Shown piece by piece: positions 4,234-11,325 of a DNA stretch of 16,363 bases. Below the pieces are notes generated by a model. It saw nothing but the letters and a program-made list of their open reading frames with translations. It searched no databases and had not been told where the DNA came from. A program made the translations under genes and the position numbers. Source of the stretch: an uncultured Oscillospiraceae bacterium (GTDB lineage Bacteria; Bacillota; Clostridia; Oscillospirales; Ruminococcaceae); the NCBI GenBank assembly GCA_900556525.1, contig USOZ01000017.1, forward strand, positions 1 to 16,363, written 5' to 3'. The number at the start of each line of letters is the position of its first letter. Position 1 is the stretch's first letter.

Positions 4234-7206
4234 TCATCTTTCTTTATTTTTTTCACGCTGCCGCCTGAGCCGTCCCGCCGCGGCAAGTCCTCCCGCAAGC
4301 GCCGTGCAGAACACAAACGCCTGCATATCAAGACCGCAGCCTGTATTAGGATTTTCGGATTCGTCCGAAAAATGTCCGCCAAGATCAATGTCGATCTCGC
4401 CGCTAACGTCGGAAACCTGCTCTGTCCAGCCCGCATAAACCGTTCTGTCGCGGTTCAGCTTGACAGACGTGATTTTTTTCGTCAGCTTCTTATCGCTGTA
4501 CCAGCCGTCAAAATCGTACCCTCTTCTCGTCGGCTCATATTCGGATAAATCAACGCTTTCGCCGCGCGTCAAACTTATATCGGGAATACCGCTGCCGCCG
4601 TTCATTTCAAAACTGAGCGTAAAAAGCTCAGGCTCGTCAATTTTCTCGGGTTCAACAACGGGGATACTGCGCTTCTCCTTGTAAGCGCACACGGCGCAGA
4701 CGCGCTCTTCCCTGCCCTCGCTTTCCGTGGTCGGCTGTAAGGTCACCACCCACTCTCCGAAATCGTGCTCCGCCCTATCCTTTATGCTATCGGCTCTGTT
4801 AGGACAGTTCATGTTCGTACATTCATGCCAATGCTCTGTGGAATTTTTGCTCCAATCGCCGTAGGTATGCACATGATGAGCGGGAAGGAAAACAGGAACA
4901 CTCGGGATAAAGCTACGCACATATCCACATTCATCACAAACATTATCCTTTTCATTGTCGTAAACGTGCGTCGTCCTGTCCGTAATGCTTCCGAGCCTGT
5001 CGGGGCAGTTCTCGTCGGTACACTCATGCCAATGCTCGGTCGAATCGCTGCTCCAATCGCCGTAGGTGTGATTATGAACAGGCGCAGGGTTCTCCCACGC
5101 AGGGTACAAAACTATAGAGCTGTTATCGCTGTAAATTCCGCCAAGCTCATATTCGGTAGTTCCGCCCTCAACGGTCGTCCAGCCAAGCTGCGTATATCCC
5201 TCGCGCGTGAAAATTCCGTCTTTAAGCGTGAGTTCTACGTCGAAAATCTTTGTGTCGGTCTGCGCGTCTGTTTCAATAGTATTGCTGTCGGGTTTATATG
5301 TCACAGAAAAGCTAAGTTCGCCGTCCGTCCACTGCGCAGTCAGCCTGTTCAAATCCGAAGCGACTTTATCTCCGGGAGCATAAAGAACGCCGTCGCTGCC
5401 GAGCCACATAAAATAGCTGTCGTTATTTCCATCGGGACGATTCAAACCCTCTGACGGCGGTGCAGTAAATTTCTCGCCGTTTTTTACGATCGTTTTTATG
5501 TTCGCGGAACTTTCGCCGAGCTTTCCTCCGTTAAGGTCAAGCACCACCTCTTTCAGTCCGTCGGTTCCAAGCGCGTCAACATCCATAACTTCAAGAACAG
5601 GCAGGTAAGCGATTTGCTGCGAATGTGATAAGGTGCCATCACGCCAATGCCATCTTCGTATAGTGGTTTCTCTGGAAAATTTGTATCCGCGAGCTACTAT
5701 AGGTGTAGTTAACCAGAAATCTTCAGGCATTGCACAGAGGTCCTGTCCCCACGAATAAAAGTTAGTCAGCTTAAGATAATCAGGATTCTTGTCAGCTATT
5801 GTATCCCACTCGTTGTTGATCGGAAAGCCATACCACGCGAATCCTTCTGTATAAATATCACTCTCCGAATGCTTATTCATTGCGCCGCTTCCCATAGACA
5901 TAGCGCGAATGCTATAATTTATGCCGTTATTTAAATAATTCTTGCCGAAAATAAGCCCTGCATCGTTAAGTTCACACCAACTGACACCTGAGAATATATC
6001 GCCATAAGACACAAATAAGCTGTGCGAATATTCGTTCTGCCGCGCGAATTCTTCCGTTGTTACCATTTCCGATGAAAGTTTATAGGCGCTTACTGTTCCC
6101 GCATATATAAACGGAGCATAGTGCAAAGTTTTGTCCGGCATATAATTTGTTACCAAAACAGAACCATATTTCGAAGAGGTAACGGTTTTCGGAAGTTCTG
6201 AAAGGTCAAAATAATACATATCGCCGGGTTCGAGAGAAAACTGTTCTATATATTTATACTGTGCGGTAAGATTTTTTACATTGGCGGGAACGCTGTCGCC
6301 GGGAGCATAGATATTGCCGTCGTCGTCTTTCCACCTGAAACCGTCTTTATCGCAGCACTTCGACATACGCAAGCCGTCGGCTGATGGCGCGGTAAATGAT
6401 TCGCCATTTTTTACAACAATCCTGATTTGTTCATTCACGAATTCTGAGTCGACTATCGCATAGAAATGTCCGAGATTAAGCGTAACAACTTTTAATGCGT
6501 CTTTTCCAAGCTCATCGGCATTCAGAACTTCGAGAACGGGACGGTATCCGTCGAATGACATATTAATGCCGCTCCGTCTGGTGGACCAACCTCTTGCCGA
6601 GGAATCCTTTCCTCGGGCTGCACGCCTGTCCTTTTCAGACGCTGACGAATCCTGTCCCCATGAAAGAATATTTTCAAAATTTTTGATATATCCGCCGTAT
6701 TTGTTCAGTATTTGATCCCACTCATTATTCGTCGGCGAACCTCTCTTCGAATCGCCCGAGCCTGTTTTACTGCTTCCTACGGACGGAGCGCGCATACGAT
6801 AGCTTATGCCGTTGCTTGTGTAGGTCTTGCCGAAAATGAACTTTCTGCTGTTCAGCCTGGACCAGCTTACCTCATATTTTACGTTATAATTCGCGATAAA
6901 CAGGCTGTGCGCATATTCGTTTTCGTTAGCATATTCGGTTGTGGTTTGAGTTGTTGTCGCAAGTTTATAAGCGTTCACAGTTCCAACATATGTAAACGGG
7001 ACATAATGCAGCGACGTGTCGGGGAGCGCAGGATTTGTTTTCCCGTAAAAATTCTGATTCGATATATCAAAATAATACGTTATCCCATCTTTGAGTGAAA
7101 ACTGCTCGGCGGGCTGCGCCTTTTCCATATCAGCCGACGCAGGCAGTGAAATAAACGCCAGTATCACGCACAAGCAAACCAACGCCGCATAAATTCTTCT
7201 TTTCAT
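4234..7206 (-). CDS. Sortase-anchored repeat surface protein with InlB/Flg_new repeat
   Basis: This 990-residue secreted protein begins with a signal peptide (residues 1 to about 25, KRR then a hydrophobic core and ASA). Two related modules of about 287 residues start at E34 and E321; each opens EQFSL..G..YYFD and contains FIFGK/LIFGK, NNEWD, NxxSWGQD and PVLEV. Each closes with a beta-rich IVKNGE(S/K)FTAP...APGD...LTAQ segment. Two zinc-ribbon-like HTYGDW...STEHWHEC motifs follow near H713 and H780, then an InlB B-repeat/Flg_new unit (about 862-927). The C terminus has NPNTG (952-956), a hydrophobic segment and a basic tail, a variant of the LPXTG sortase signal. It is therefore probably covalently wall-anchored. 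Its ligand is unknown. The start overlaps the upstream stop by one base (TAATG) with GGGAGGG ahead of it. Confidence 0.9.
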   Translation of the reverse strand: MKRRIYAALVCLCVILAFISLPASADMEKAQPAEQFSLKDGITYYFDISNQNFYGKTNPALPDTSLHYVPFTYVGTVNAYKLATTTQTTTEYANENEYAHSLFIANYNVKYEVSWSRLNSRKFIFGKTYTSNGISYRMRAPSVGSSKTGSGDSKRGSPTNNEWDQILNKYGGYIKNFENILSWGQDSSASEKDRRAARGKDSSARGWSTRRSGINMSFDGYRPVLEVLNADELGKDALKVVTLNLGHFYAIVDSEFVNEQIRIVVKNGESFTAPSADGLRMSKCCDKDGFRWKDDDGNIYAPGDSVPANVKNLTAQYKYIEQFSLEPGDMYYFDLSELPKTVTSSKYGSVLVTNYMPDKTLHYAPFIYAGTVSAYKLSSEMVTTEEFARQNEYSHSLFVSYGDIFSGVSWCELNDAGLIFGKNYLNNGINYSIRAMSMGSGAMNKHSESDIYTEGFAWYGFPINNEWDTIADKNPDYLKLTNFYSWGQDLCAMPEDFWLTTPIVARGYKFSRETTIRRWHWRDGTLSHSQQIAYLPVLEVMDVDALGTDGLKEVVLDLNGGKLGESSANIKTIVKNGEKFTAPPSEGLNRPDGNNDSYFMWLGSDGVLYAPGDKVASDLNRLTAQWTDGELSFSVTYKPDSNTIETDAQTDTKIFDVELTLKDGIFTREGYTQLGWTTVEGGTTEYELGGIYSDNSSIVLYPAWENPAPVHNHTYGDWSSDSTEHWHECTDENCPDRLGSITDRTTHVYDNEKDNVCDECGYVRSFIPSVPVFLPAHHVHTYGDWSKNSTEHWHECTNMNCPNRADSIKDRAEHDFGEWVVTLQPTTESEGREERVCAVCAYKEKRSIPVVEPEKIDEPELFTLSFEMNGGSGIPDISLTRGESVDLSEYEPTRRGYDFDGWYSDKKLTKKITSVKLNRDRTVYAGWTEQVSDVSGEIDIDLGGHFSDESENPNTGCGLDMQAFVFCTALAGGLAAAGRLRRQREKNKER

Positions 7207-7559
7207 TATTTTTTACCCTCCCAATTCTGTACTGAGTTTTCTTTTTGTGCATTTTGAGTGCAAAAATCCTTTTCTCTGAATTTCATGCGCATTACGGTGA
7301 AAATTACCGCCGCGGCAAATGAAACAACGCCCACCAGCACATAACCGCCAACGTCCTCATGAAGCAGGACGGAGGCGTACATTCCCTGCGCAGTCAGTGT
7401 GTGCGATTGCCCGATAGCCTCGCGGACCGCGCCGACGAGAAATGCGAACAATGCCAAGCACAAAGCGATCTGTCGGCAGATTTCGCACCGATTTTGCCTG
7501 CTGCGTTTTTCAAGTATCTGTTTTTTCACTAATTCGACGCGCTTTTGAGTATCATACAT
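7206..7559 (-). CDS. Small two-helix membrane protein, paralogue of the sigma-linked membrane protein
   Basis: The 117-residue protein has a charged N-terminal cytoplasmic helix (VELVKKQILEKRSRQNRC), a hydrophobic helix (about residues 31-46), an extracytoplasmic loop of some 25 residues, a second helix (about 71-91) and a charged tail. The same plan is encoded just after the sigma factor at 8883-9245, and GYVLVGVVSFAAAVIFTV here resembles GYIVTGVLAFVLGVCVTV there. This suggests a duplicated anti-sigma-like or membrane-sensor family, by inference. Start: GGGAGGG about 9 bases upstream. The stop overlaps the surface-protein start by one base, so production of the two is linked. Confidence 0.75.
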   Translation of the reverse strand: MYDTQKRVELVKKQILEKRSRQNRCEICRQIALCLALFAFLVGAVREAIGQSHTLTAQGMYASVLLHEDVGGYVLVGVVSFAAAVIFTVMRMKFREKDFCTQNAQKENSVQNWEGKK

Positions 7560-7643
7560 ATCCGCGCCCTCCCTTTTAAAAAAGCTTTCACCTTATAAGG
7601 TACAAAAAAGCGAAAAAACTCTCACCCAAAAATGAAAAAAATT

Positions 7644-8276
7644 TTATCTCCGCTTTCTCGCCGGTACCGAAGCCGACAGCTTCCACACCGCCATAATCAG
7701 CACAGGCAGGGCGTACGCAATATACTGCGCCGCGCCGCCGTAAGCAATCAGGAGATTATATACCGCGTGGAATGTGATTGCCGCTCCGAGCAGTCCGCAC
7801 GTTCCCGCAATTTTCAGCCATGTCCGCTGCCACGCGTACACAAGCCCGCTTCCGACAAGCGCACCGCAGATAACGTGCATTGCACCGGTCCCGAATCCAC
7901 GGAAAAATATAAAAGAAAAATACTCGGTCCCGTTTTGTATCAGATAGCAGATATTCTCAAACGTTGCAAAAGAAACGGCGGAAATTATCGCGGCGGACTT
8001 GATTTTATCGGGCTTCGGCTCAAATACCAGTAAATAAAACAACAGCGGCAGGAGCTTAATGACTTCCTCGGTCACGGGGGCTATCTCTACAGTCGCAATA
8101 AATGCGTCAGCCTCATAAACCGCGGCGAAAAAGGTGTTGATATAAGCGGACAGCAGGCACGCACCCATTCCCGCAAAGCAAAATAAAAAGAAACGTATAT
8201 TCCGCTTACCCATACAGATCGCGGCAATAAGCAAAGTCGAAAAAATGCAGATAAACACATTTTCTATATAGGTCAT
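7644..8276 (-). CDS. prsW: PrsW-family intramembrane protease
   Basis: This 210-residue polytopic membrane protein carries the conserved sites of the PrsW branch of the CAAX/PrsW membrane proteases. They are EExxK (E70, E71, K74 in VTEEVIK), FE (F106, E107 in FATFENICY), GxxH (H134 in GTGAMH) and HxxxN (H170, N174 in FHAVYN). In Bacillus, PrsW makes the first cut in the anti-sigma factor RsiW. Here the gene lies in the same operon as an ECF-type sigma factor and a small membrane protein, which fits the same role. It overlaps the preceding gene by four bases (ATGA). Substrate assignment is inference; the family assignment is firm. Confidence 0.88.
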   Translation of the reverse strand: MTYIENVFICIFSTLLIAAICMGKRNIRFFLFCFAGMGACLLSAYINTFFAAVYEADAFIATVEIAPVTEEVIKLLPLLFYLLVFEPKPDKIKSAAIISAVSFATFENICYLIQNGTEYFSFIFFRGFGTGAMHVICGALVGSGLVYAWQRTWLKIAGTCGLLGAAITFHAVYNLLIAYGGAAQYIAYALPVLIMAVWKLSASVPARKRR

Positions 8277-8899
8277 GACTTCACCGCCTTTCCTGCGGCG
8301 GGCAGAAATCCGAGGATAGAACCCGTCAGCAGAATGTCGAACCAGAAATACGGATTAAGGAGCGAATCTCCCTGCCAGAAACAGCCCGATGTCCAAAGGC
8401 AGTATTCCACAGCGGAAAAAAACAGCACCATGATATGAAAACGCCGCGTATCCCGCCCGCTTTCCGCGCGCTTTGCATAAACAAGCCCGCGTATCGAGCA
8501 GTACGAAATGCAGATCACAAGCCCGCACCAGATAAGGTTTGAAAGAACGTCTCCGTATACGCAGTAAAGCGCGCACAGCGGAACTCCTATCAAAGGTGCG
8601 AGCCACATGGCACGGCATTTGAAAGCGCGCTCCTGCGCGTCGGACAATTCATATTGCAGAATACGAAGAAAAATAACGCTTGAGACCCAGCCGAACTCGG
8701 ACACATAAAAGACCTGCGGCGTTTTTGAAAATAAAAGCAGGTAAAGAGTCCAGTAAAGCGAACCAAGCGCGAAACAACCGTAAAAACAGGTCAGCAGAAA
8801 ATACGGCTGGCTGCGGGTCCTGTAAAACCGCATAATTGAAATGCAAAAGCCGAACAGCGCGGCGAAAAGCTGCAAAATATTTTCAGTCAGCTCTATCAT
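8273..8899 (-). CDS. Multi-pass membrane protein of unknown function
   Basis: The 208-residue protein has about seven hydrophobic segments, rich in aromatic and cysteine residues (e.g. YFLLTCFYGCFALGSLYW, LIWCGLVICISYCSI). No family was recognised. It starts inside the end of the upstream gene (17-base overlap, GAGGA ahead of the ATG) and overlaps the PrsW gene by ATGA, so it is an integral member of the sigma/PrsW operon. Plausible roles are signal sensing or assistance to the protease, with no direct evidence. Its seven-helix topology recalls the 7TM sensory modules of other signalling proteins, but no effector domain is attached. Confidence 0.75.
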   Translation of the reverse strand: MIELTENILQLFAALFGFCISIMRFYRTRSQPYFLLTCFYGCFALGSLYWTLYLLLFSKTPQVFYVSEFGWVSSVIFLRILQYELSDAQERAFKCRAMWLAPLIGVPLCALYCVYGDVLSNLIWCGLVICISYCSIRGLVYAKRAESGRDTRRFHIMVLFFSAVEYCLWTSGCFWQGDSLLNPYFWFDILLTGSILGFLPAAGKAVKS

Positions 8900-9245
8900 T
8901 TTCGTCCTCGCTTTCGTCGTTCTCCTCTTCGCTGTTCATGCGGCGTATACGAAAGCACAAAACGGTAACGCACACTCCGAGAACAAAAGCAAGCACCCCT
9001 GTGACAATATACCCGAGAGCCGCATTGCCGTTAAAAATGCTTGCCGCCGTTTCAAAAGCGGAATAGCCATCGGGCTTGATTTTCGCAATAATTTCAGGCA
9101 TGAAAAACGAAGCGCAGATAACTAGGGCAAGCGATACCGCCGCGCCGAAAGCTGCTGCGATACGTCTGCGCAAAATTATTTTTTTCACTTGCCTTTCGGC
9201 AATTCGTCGCTTAACTTCGGCAGTTCGTTCATCATTACTCCGCAT
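8883..9245 (-). CDS. Small two-helix membrane protein, candidate anti-sigma factor
   Basis: The 120-residue protein starts at the ATG at 9243-9245, eight bases after GGGAGG; an earlier in-frame ATG (9266) would put that ribosome site inside the gene. It has a basic N-terminal helix (TAEVKRRIAERQVKKIILRR), a first membrane helix, an extracytoplasmic loop of about 40 residues, a second helix (GYIVTGVLAFVLGV region) and a very acidic tail (SEEENDESEDENDRAD). Its start overlaps the sigma factor's stop, the usual position of an anti-sigma factor, and a PrsW protease is encoded two genes later. No zinc anti-sigma (ZAS) motif is visible, so the anti-sigma role rests on context. It resembles the protein at 7206-7559. 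Confidence 0.7.
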   Translation of the reverse strand: MRSNDERTAEVKRRIAERQVKKIILRRRIAAAFGAAVSLALVICASFFMPEIIAKIKPDGYSAFETAASIFNGNAALGYIVTGVLAFVLGVCVTVLCFRIRRMNSEEENDESEDENDRAD

Positions 9246-9780
9246 TTGTGATTCCCTCCCTTTCAAGCAGTCCGCGCAGACTTTCCTTTCCCCGATAAAC
9301 CATGTTCGTTATCTGTTTCACATTTTTCCCCATGACCTTCGCAGCCTGCAAATAGCTCATATTTTCAAAGTAAACCAGATACAGCGCTTCGCGATAGCTC
9401 GGATTAAGCTCGCACATGCAGATATGCAGGATACGGTTTCGTTCATTCGTCTGAGCGACTTCATCGACCAGTGCCGCTCCGTCAGGCTCGTCATTCAGAT
9501 TTTCAAGGCTGAACATGACCCGTCCCTTGCTCTTATGCCGAAGCGCCATGTGCCGCGCCGCTTTATAAATATACGCTTTTAAACACCCGTCGCGAATACG
9601 CGGCTTTTTCGCGAATAAATATGAAAAAACTTCTATCATCAGCTCTTCCGCTTCATGAACGTCATGCAGATAGCCGTTTATGTATAAGGTCAGCGGGCTG
9701 CCGTATTTCTCGACAAGTCCGCTAAGACCGCTTTCGCTGCCATTCAGATATTGTCTGTATAAATCCTCATCGGAAACCAT
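9235..9780 (-). CDS. ECF-type RNA polymerase sigma factor
   Basis: The 181-residue protein has region 2 (LVEKYGSPLTLYINGYLHDVHEAEELMIEVFSYLF, then LKAYIYKAARHMA, about residues 22-80) and region 4 (NPSYREALYLVYFENMSYLQAAKVMGKNVKQITNMVYRGKESLR, about 125-170) of group 4 sigma-70 factors, joined by a short linker. It would direct RNA polymerase to envelope or stress genes. The ATG at 9778-9780 is chosen because GGGGGAG lies eight bases upstream; an in-frame TTG further up has no ribosome site. It heads the operon with a membrane protein and PrsW, implying regulated intramembrane proteolysis as the switch. Its own promoter looks sigma-A dependent. Confidence 0.92.
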   Translation of the reverse strand: MVSDEDLYRQYLNGSESGLSGLVEKYGSPLTLYINGYLHDVHEAEELMIEVFSYLFAKKPRIRDGCLKAYIYKAARHMALRHKSKGRVMFSLENLNDEPDGAALVDEVAQTNERNRILHICMCELNPSYREALYLVYFENMSYLQAAKVMGKNVKQITNMVYRGKESLRGLLEREGITNAE

Positions 9781-9831
9781 GCCGTCAGCTCCCCCCACTT
9801 CCAATATTTAACGCAGTATCTCAATAAAAAT

Positions 9832-9860
9832 ATTATATACCAATATCGCGGGAAATGCAA
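9832..9860 (-). promoter_or_regulatory. Sigma-A promoter of the sigma factor operon
   Basis: TTGCAT (9860-9855), a 17-base spacer and TATAAT (9837-9832) on the minus strand. No additional ECF-type promoter was recognised by eye, so positive autoregulation is not evident. Confidence 0.7.
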
Positions 9861-9917
9861 GTCATACGGGCGGCTGAAAAAGCTGATACATATTTCTAAA
9901 ATTTTTTAAAAAATCAC

Positions 9918-9948
9918 TTGACATGGAGTCAACTCCAGGTGTTATAAT
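9918..9948 (+). promoter_or_regulatory. MerR-type promoter with 19-bp spacer and palindromic operator
   Basis: TTGACA (9918-9923) and TATAAT (9943-9948) are separated by 19 bases rather than 17, the hallmark of promoters activated by MerR-family DNA distortion. The spacer contains the perfect 6-2-6 palindrome TGGAGT-CA-ACTCCA (9924-9937), close to the operators of AdhR/NmlR-like regulators. The MerR gene at 12445 ends the same operon and is the obvious candidate regulator. Confidence 0.88.
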
Positions 9949-9996
9949 ATACTCAACGCAGAAAAGCGGATTATTCAGCAGAAAGGATTGATTTTC

Positions 9997-10395
9997 TTGA
10001 GCAAAAACATTCTTATCATCTCGGCAAGTCCCAGAAAAGGCGGGAACTCCGACACACTCTGCGACGAATTCATGCGCGGAGCAGCCGAAAGCGGAAACAG
10101 CGTTGAAAAAATACGCCTTTCCGAAAAAAATATCGGCTACTGTAGGGGCTGCGGAGTCTGTAACACGACCCACAAGTGCGTACAGAACGACGACATGGCT
10201 GAGATTCTCGGCAAAATGGTAAACGCCGACGTTATCGTGCTTGCAACGCCCGTTTATTTTTACACTATGGACGCGCAGCTTAAAACGCTTATCGACCGAA
10301 CCGTTCCGCGCTACACGGAAATTTCGGACAAGGAATTTTACTTTATTGCGACCGCTGCGGATACCGATGCTTCAATGCTCGAAAAAACAATAGAA
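9997..10395 (+). pseudogene. Flavodoxin-family NAD(P)H-dependent FMN oxidoreductase, N-terminal 133 residues (broken gene)
   Basis: The frame opens with TTG at 9997, nine bases after AAAGGA. It encodes a flavodoxin-fold reductase with FMN phosphate loop SASPRKGGNSDTL, the cysteine cluster CRGCGVCNTTHKC and the flavin-ring loop TPVYFYTMDAQLKTLIDR. Homology ends around MLEKTIES. From 10396 the same frame runs through inverted sequence to a stop at 10588-10590, adding about 65 residues with no relation to the family. The true C terminus (MKEAYEMGKNA and stop) is found on the minus strand at 10588-10553. Some 35-45 central residues of the family are missing altogether. The enzyme is therefore probably nonfunctional, unless this is an assembly error. 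Confidence 0.85.
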
Positions 10396-10593
10396 AGCGC
10401 CGAGAGCGGCTCCCGTCCCCGAGACATTTCCGACAAAATGGAACACCTGAGGGAGCGCTACTGCGGCGATAATTCCTGTTGCCGCGATTATAACTTTGGC
10501 GATGACCGCCTTTTTGCTGATTGCGATAGAGTTGTTCATTTTAAAGACCTCCTTATGCGTTCTTGCCCATTTCATAGGCTTCTTTCATGAATT
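10396..10593 (-). pseudogene. Inverted 198-bp block: flavodoxin C terminus plus ECF S-component N terminus
   Basis: Read on the minus strand this block starts with the end of the flavodoxin reductase (MKEAYEMGKNA, stop at 10555-10553). It continues with AGGAGG and the first 48 codons of an ECF-transporter substrate-binding subunit (ATG at 10539-10537; MNNSIAISKKAV through GNVSGTGAALGA). Family continuity ends exactly near 10396, after which the minus frame reads antisense flavodoxin. The two genes it joins, in order, lie on the plus strand on either side, so the block was flipped in place. Flipping it back restores the gene order but leaves both proteins short internally. Confidence 0.85.
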
Positions 10594-10893
10594 CCCGCTG
10601 CGGCAATGCTCCCGTTTATGATAATCGAGCTTGGAGTTTACGGGCTTGTTTCGGGACTTTTATCGAAAACTAAGCTCAACGGCTTTGTAAAGCTGCTTAT
10701 TACGCAGGTCGCAGGCCGCGCGGCGAGAACGCTTGCAGTAATTGCGGCGATATACCTTTTCGGAAACGCAGAGCTTACGCTTGCGGCTATCCCGCAATTT
10801 ATCGTTACGGGGCTTTTCGGAATAATGATCCAGTGGGCGGTTATCCCGCTTCTCTCCGAGCGTCTGGAGCGCGTAAAAAAGCTGTATGAGTGA
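10594..10893 (+). pseudogene. ECF transporter S component, C-terminal part (broken gene)
   Basis: The frame from 10594 reads PAAAMLPFMIIELGVYGLVSGLL and continues with hydrophobic helices (ARTLAVIAAIYLFG, IPQFIVTGLFGIMIQWAVIPLL). This is the C-terminal part of a small integral-membrane vitamin/precursor-uptake subunit of an ECF transporter. The N-terminal 48 residues are in the inverted block upstream, and roughly 35-40 residues between them are missing, among them an expected LPMHIP-type segment. An internal ATG at 10606 could start translation but has no ribosome site. The substrate cannot be told. The stop overlaps the next gene's start by eight bases. Confidence 0.8.
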
Positions 10894-11311
10894 TATTGAA
10901 AAAGCAAAAAAGCTGCTTTCGGGCGGAAATTTCACCTGCGTACTCTGCAAGGGCGACACGTCATACACAAGTACGGGAAAAGGCGTTTCGCCGATGCTGA
11001 CGTTTTTGGAAAACGGCACGGAGCTTCGCGGATTTTCGGCTGCCGATAAAATTGTCGGAAAGGCTGCCGCAATGCTTTTCGTCTGCGCAGGCGTAACGGA
11101 AGTGTTCGCCGAAGTCATGAGCAAAGCAGCGGTGAATTACCTTAACGAACGCGGCATTGCCTGCTCGCACGGCGTGCTCACCGATAAAATAATCAACAGA
11201 AAAGGCGACGGCTTGTGCCCAATGGAGCTTGCCGTTATAGACATTGAAGACGAAAAACTCGGATTTTCGGCAATAAAAAACAGATTTGACGAAATCAGAA
11301 GAAAAGTGTGA
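10886..11311 (+). CDS. DUF1893 family protein (cytidine-deaminase-like fold)
   Basis: This 141-residue protein carries the conserved DUF1893 blocks: [39 protein letters not shown] and [17 protein letters not shown]1893 is placed structurally near the cytidine deaminase superfamily, with GKAAA in the position of the metal-site HAE/CAE motif; the biochemical role is unknown. It overlaps the end of the S-component gene by eight bases and is followed 14 bases later by the aldo/keto reductase, so it is co-transcribed in the MerR-controlled operon. Confidence 0.85.
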   Translation: MSDIEKAKKLLSGGNFTCVLCKGDTSYTSTGKGVSPMLTFLENGTELRGFSAADKIVGKAAAMLFVCAGVTEVFAEVMSKAAVNYLNERGIACSHGVLTDKIINRKGDGLCPMELAVIDIEDEKLGFSAIKNRFDEIRRKV

Positions 11312-11325
11312 AAGGAAATAAAAAC

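Noticed and set aside
10396..10590. Natural C-terminal extension of the flavodoxin reductase (65 extra residues up to 10590)
   Set aside because: The true C terminus of the family is on the opposite strand in this same segment, so the extra residues are an accidental frame through inverted sequence.
10396..10593. Phase-variable invertible element (reversible inversion switch)
   Set aside because: No recombinase gene or extended inverted repeats flank the block, and restoring its orientation would still leave both proteins internally truncated.
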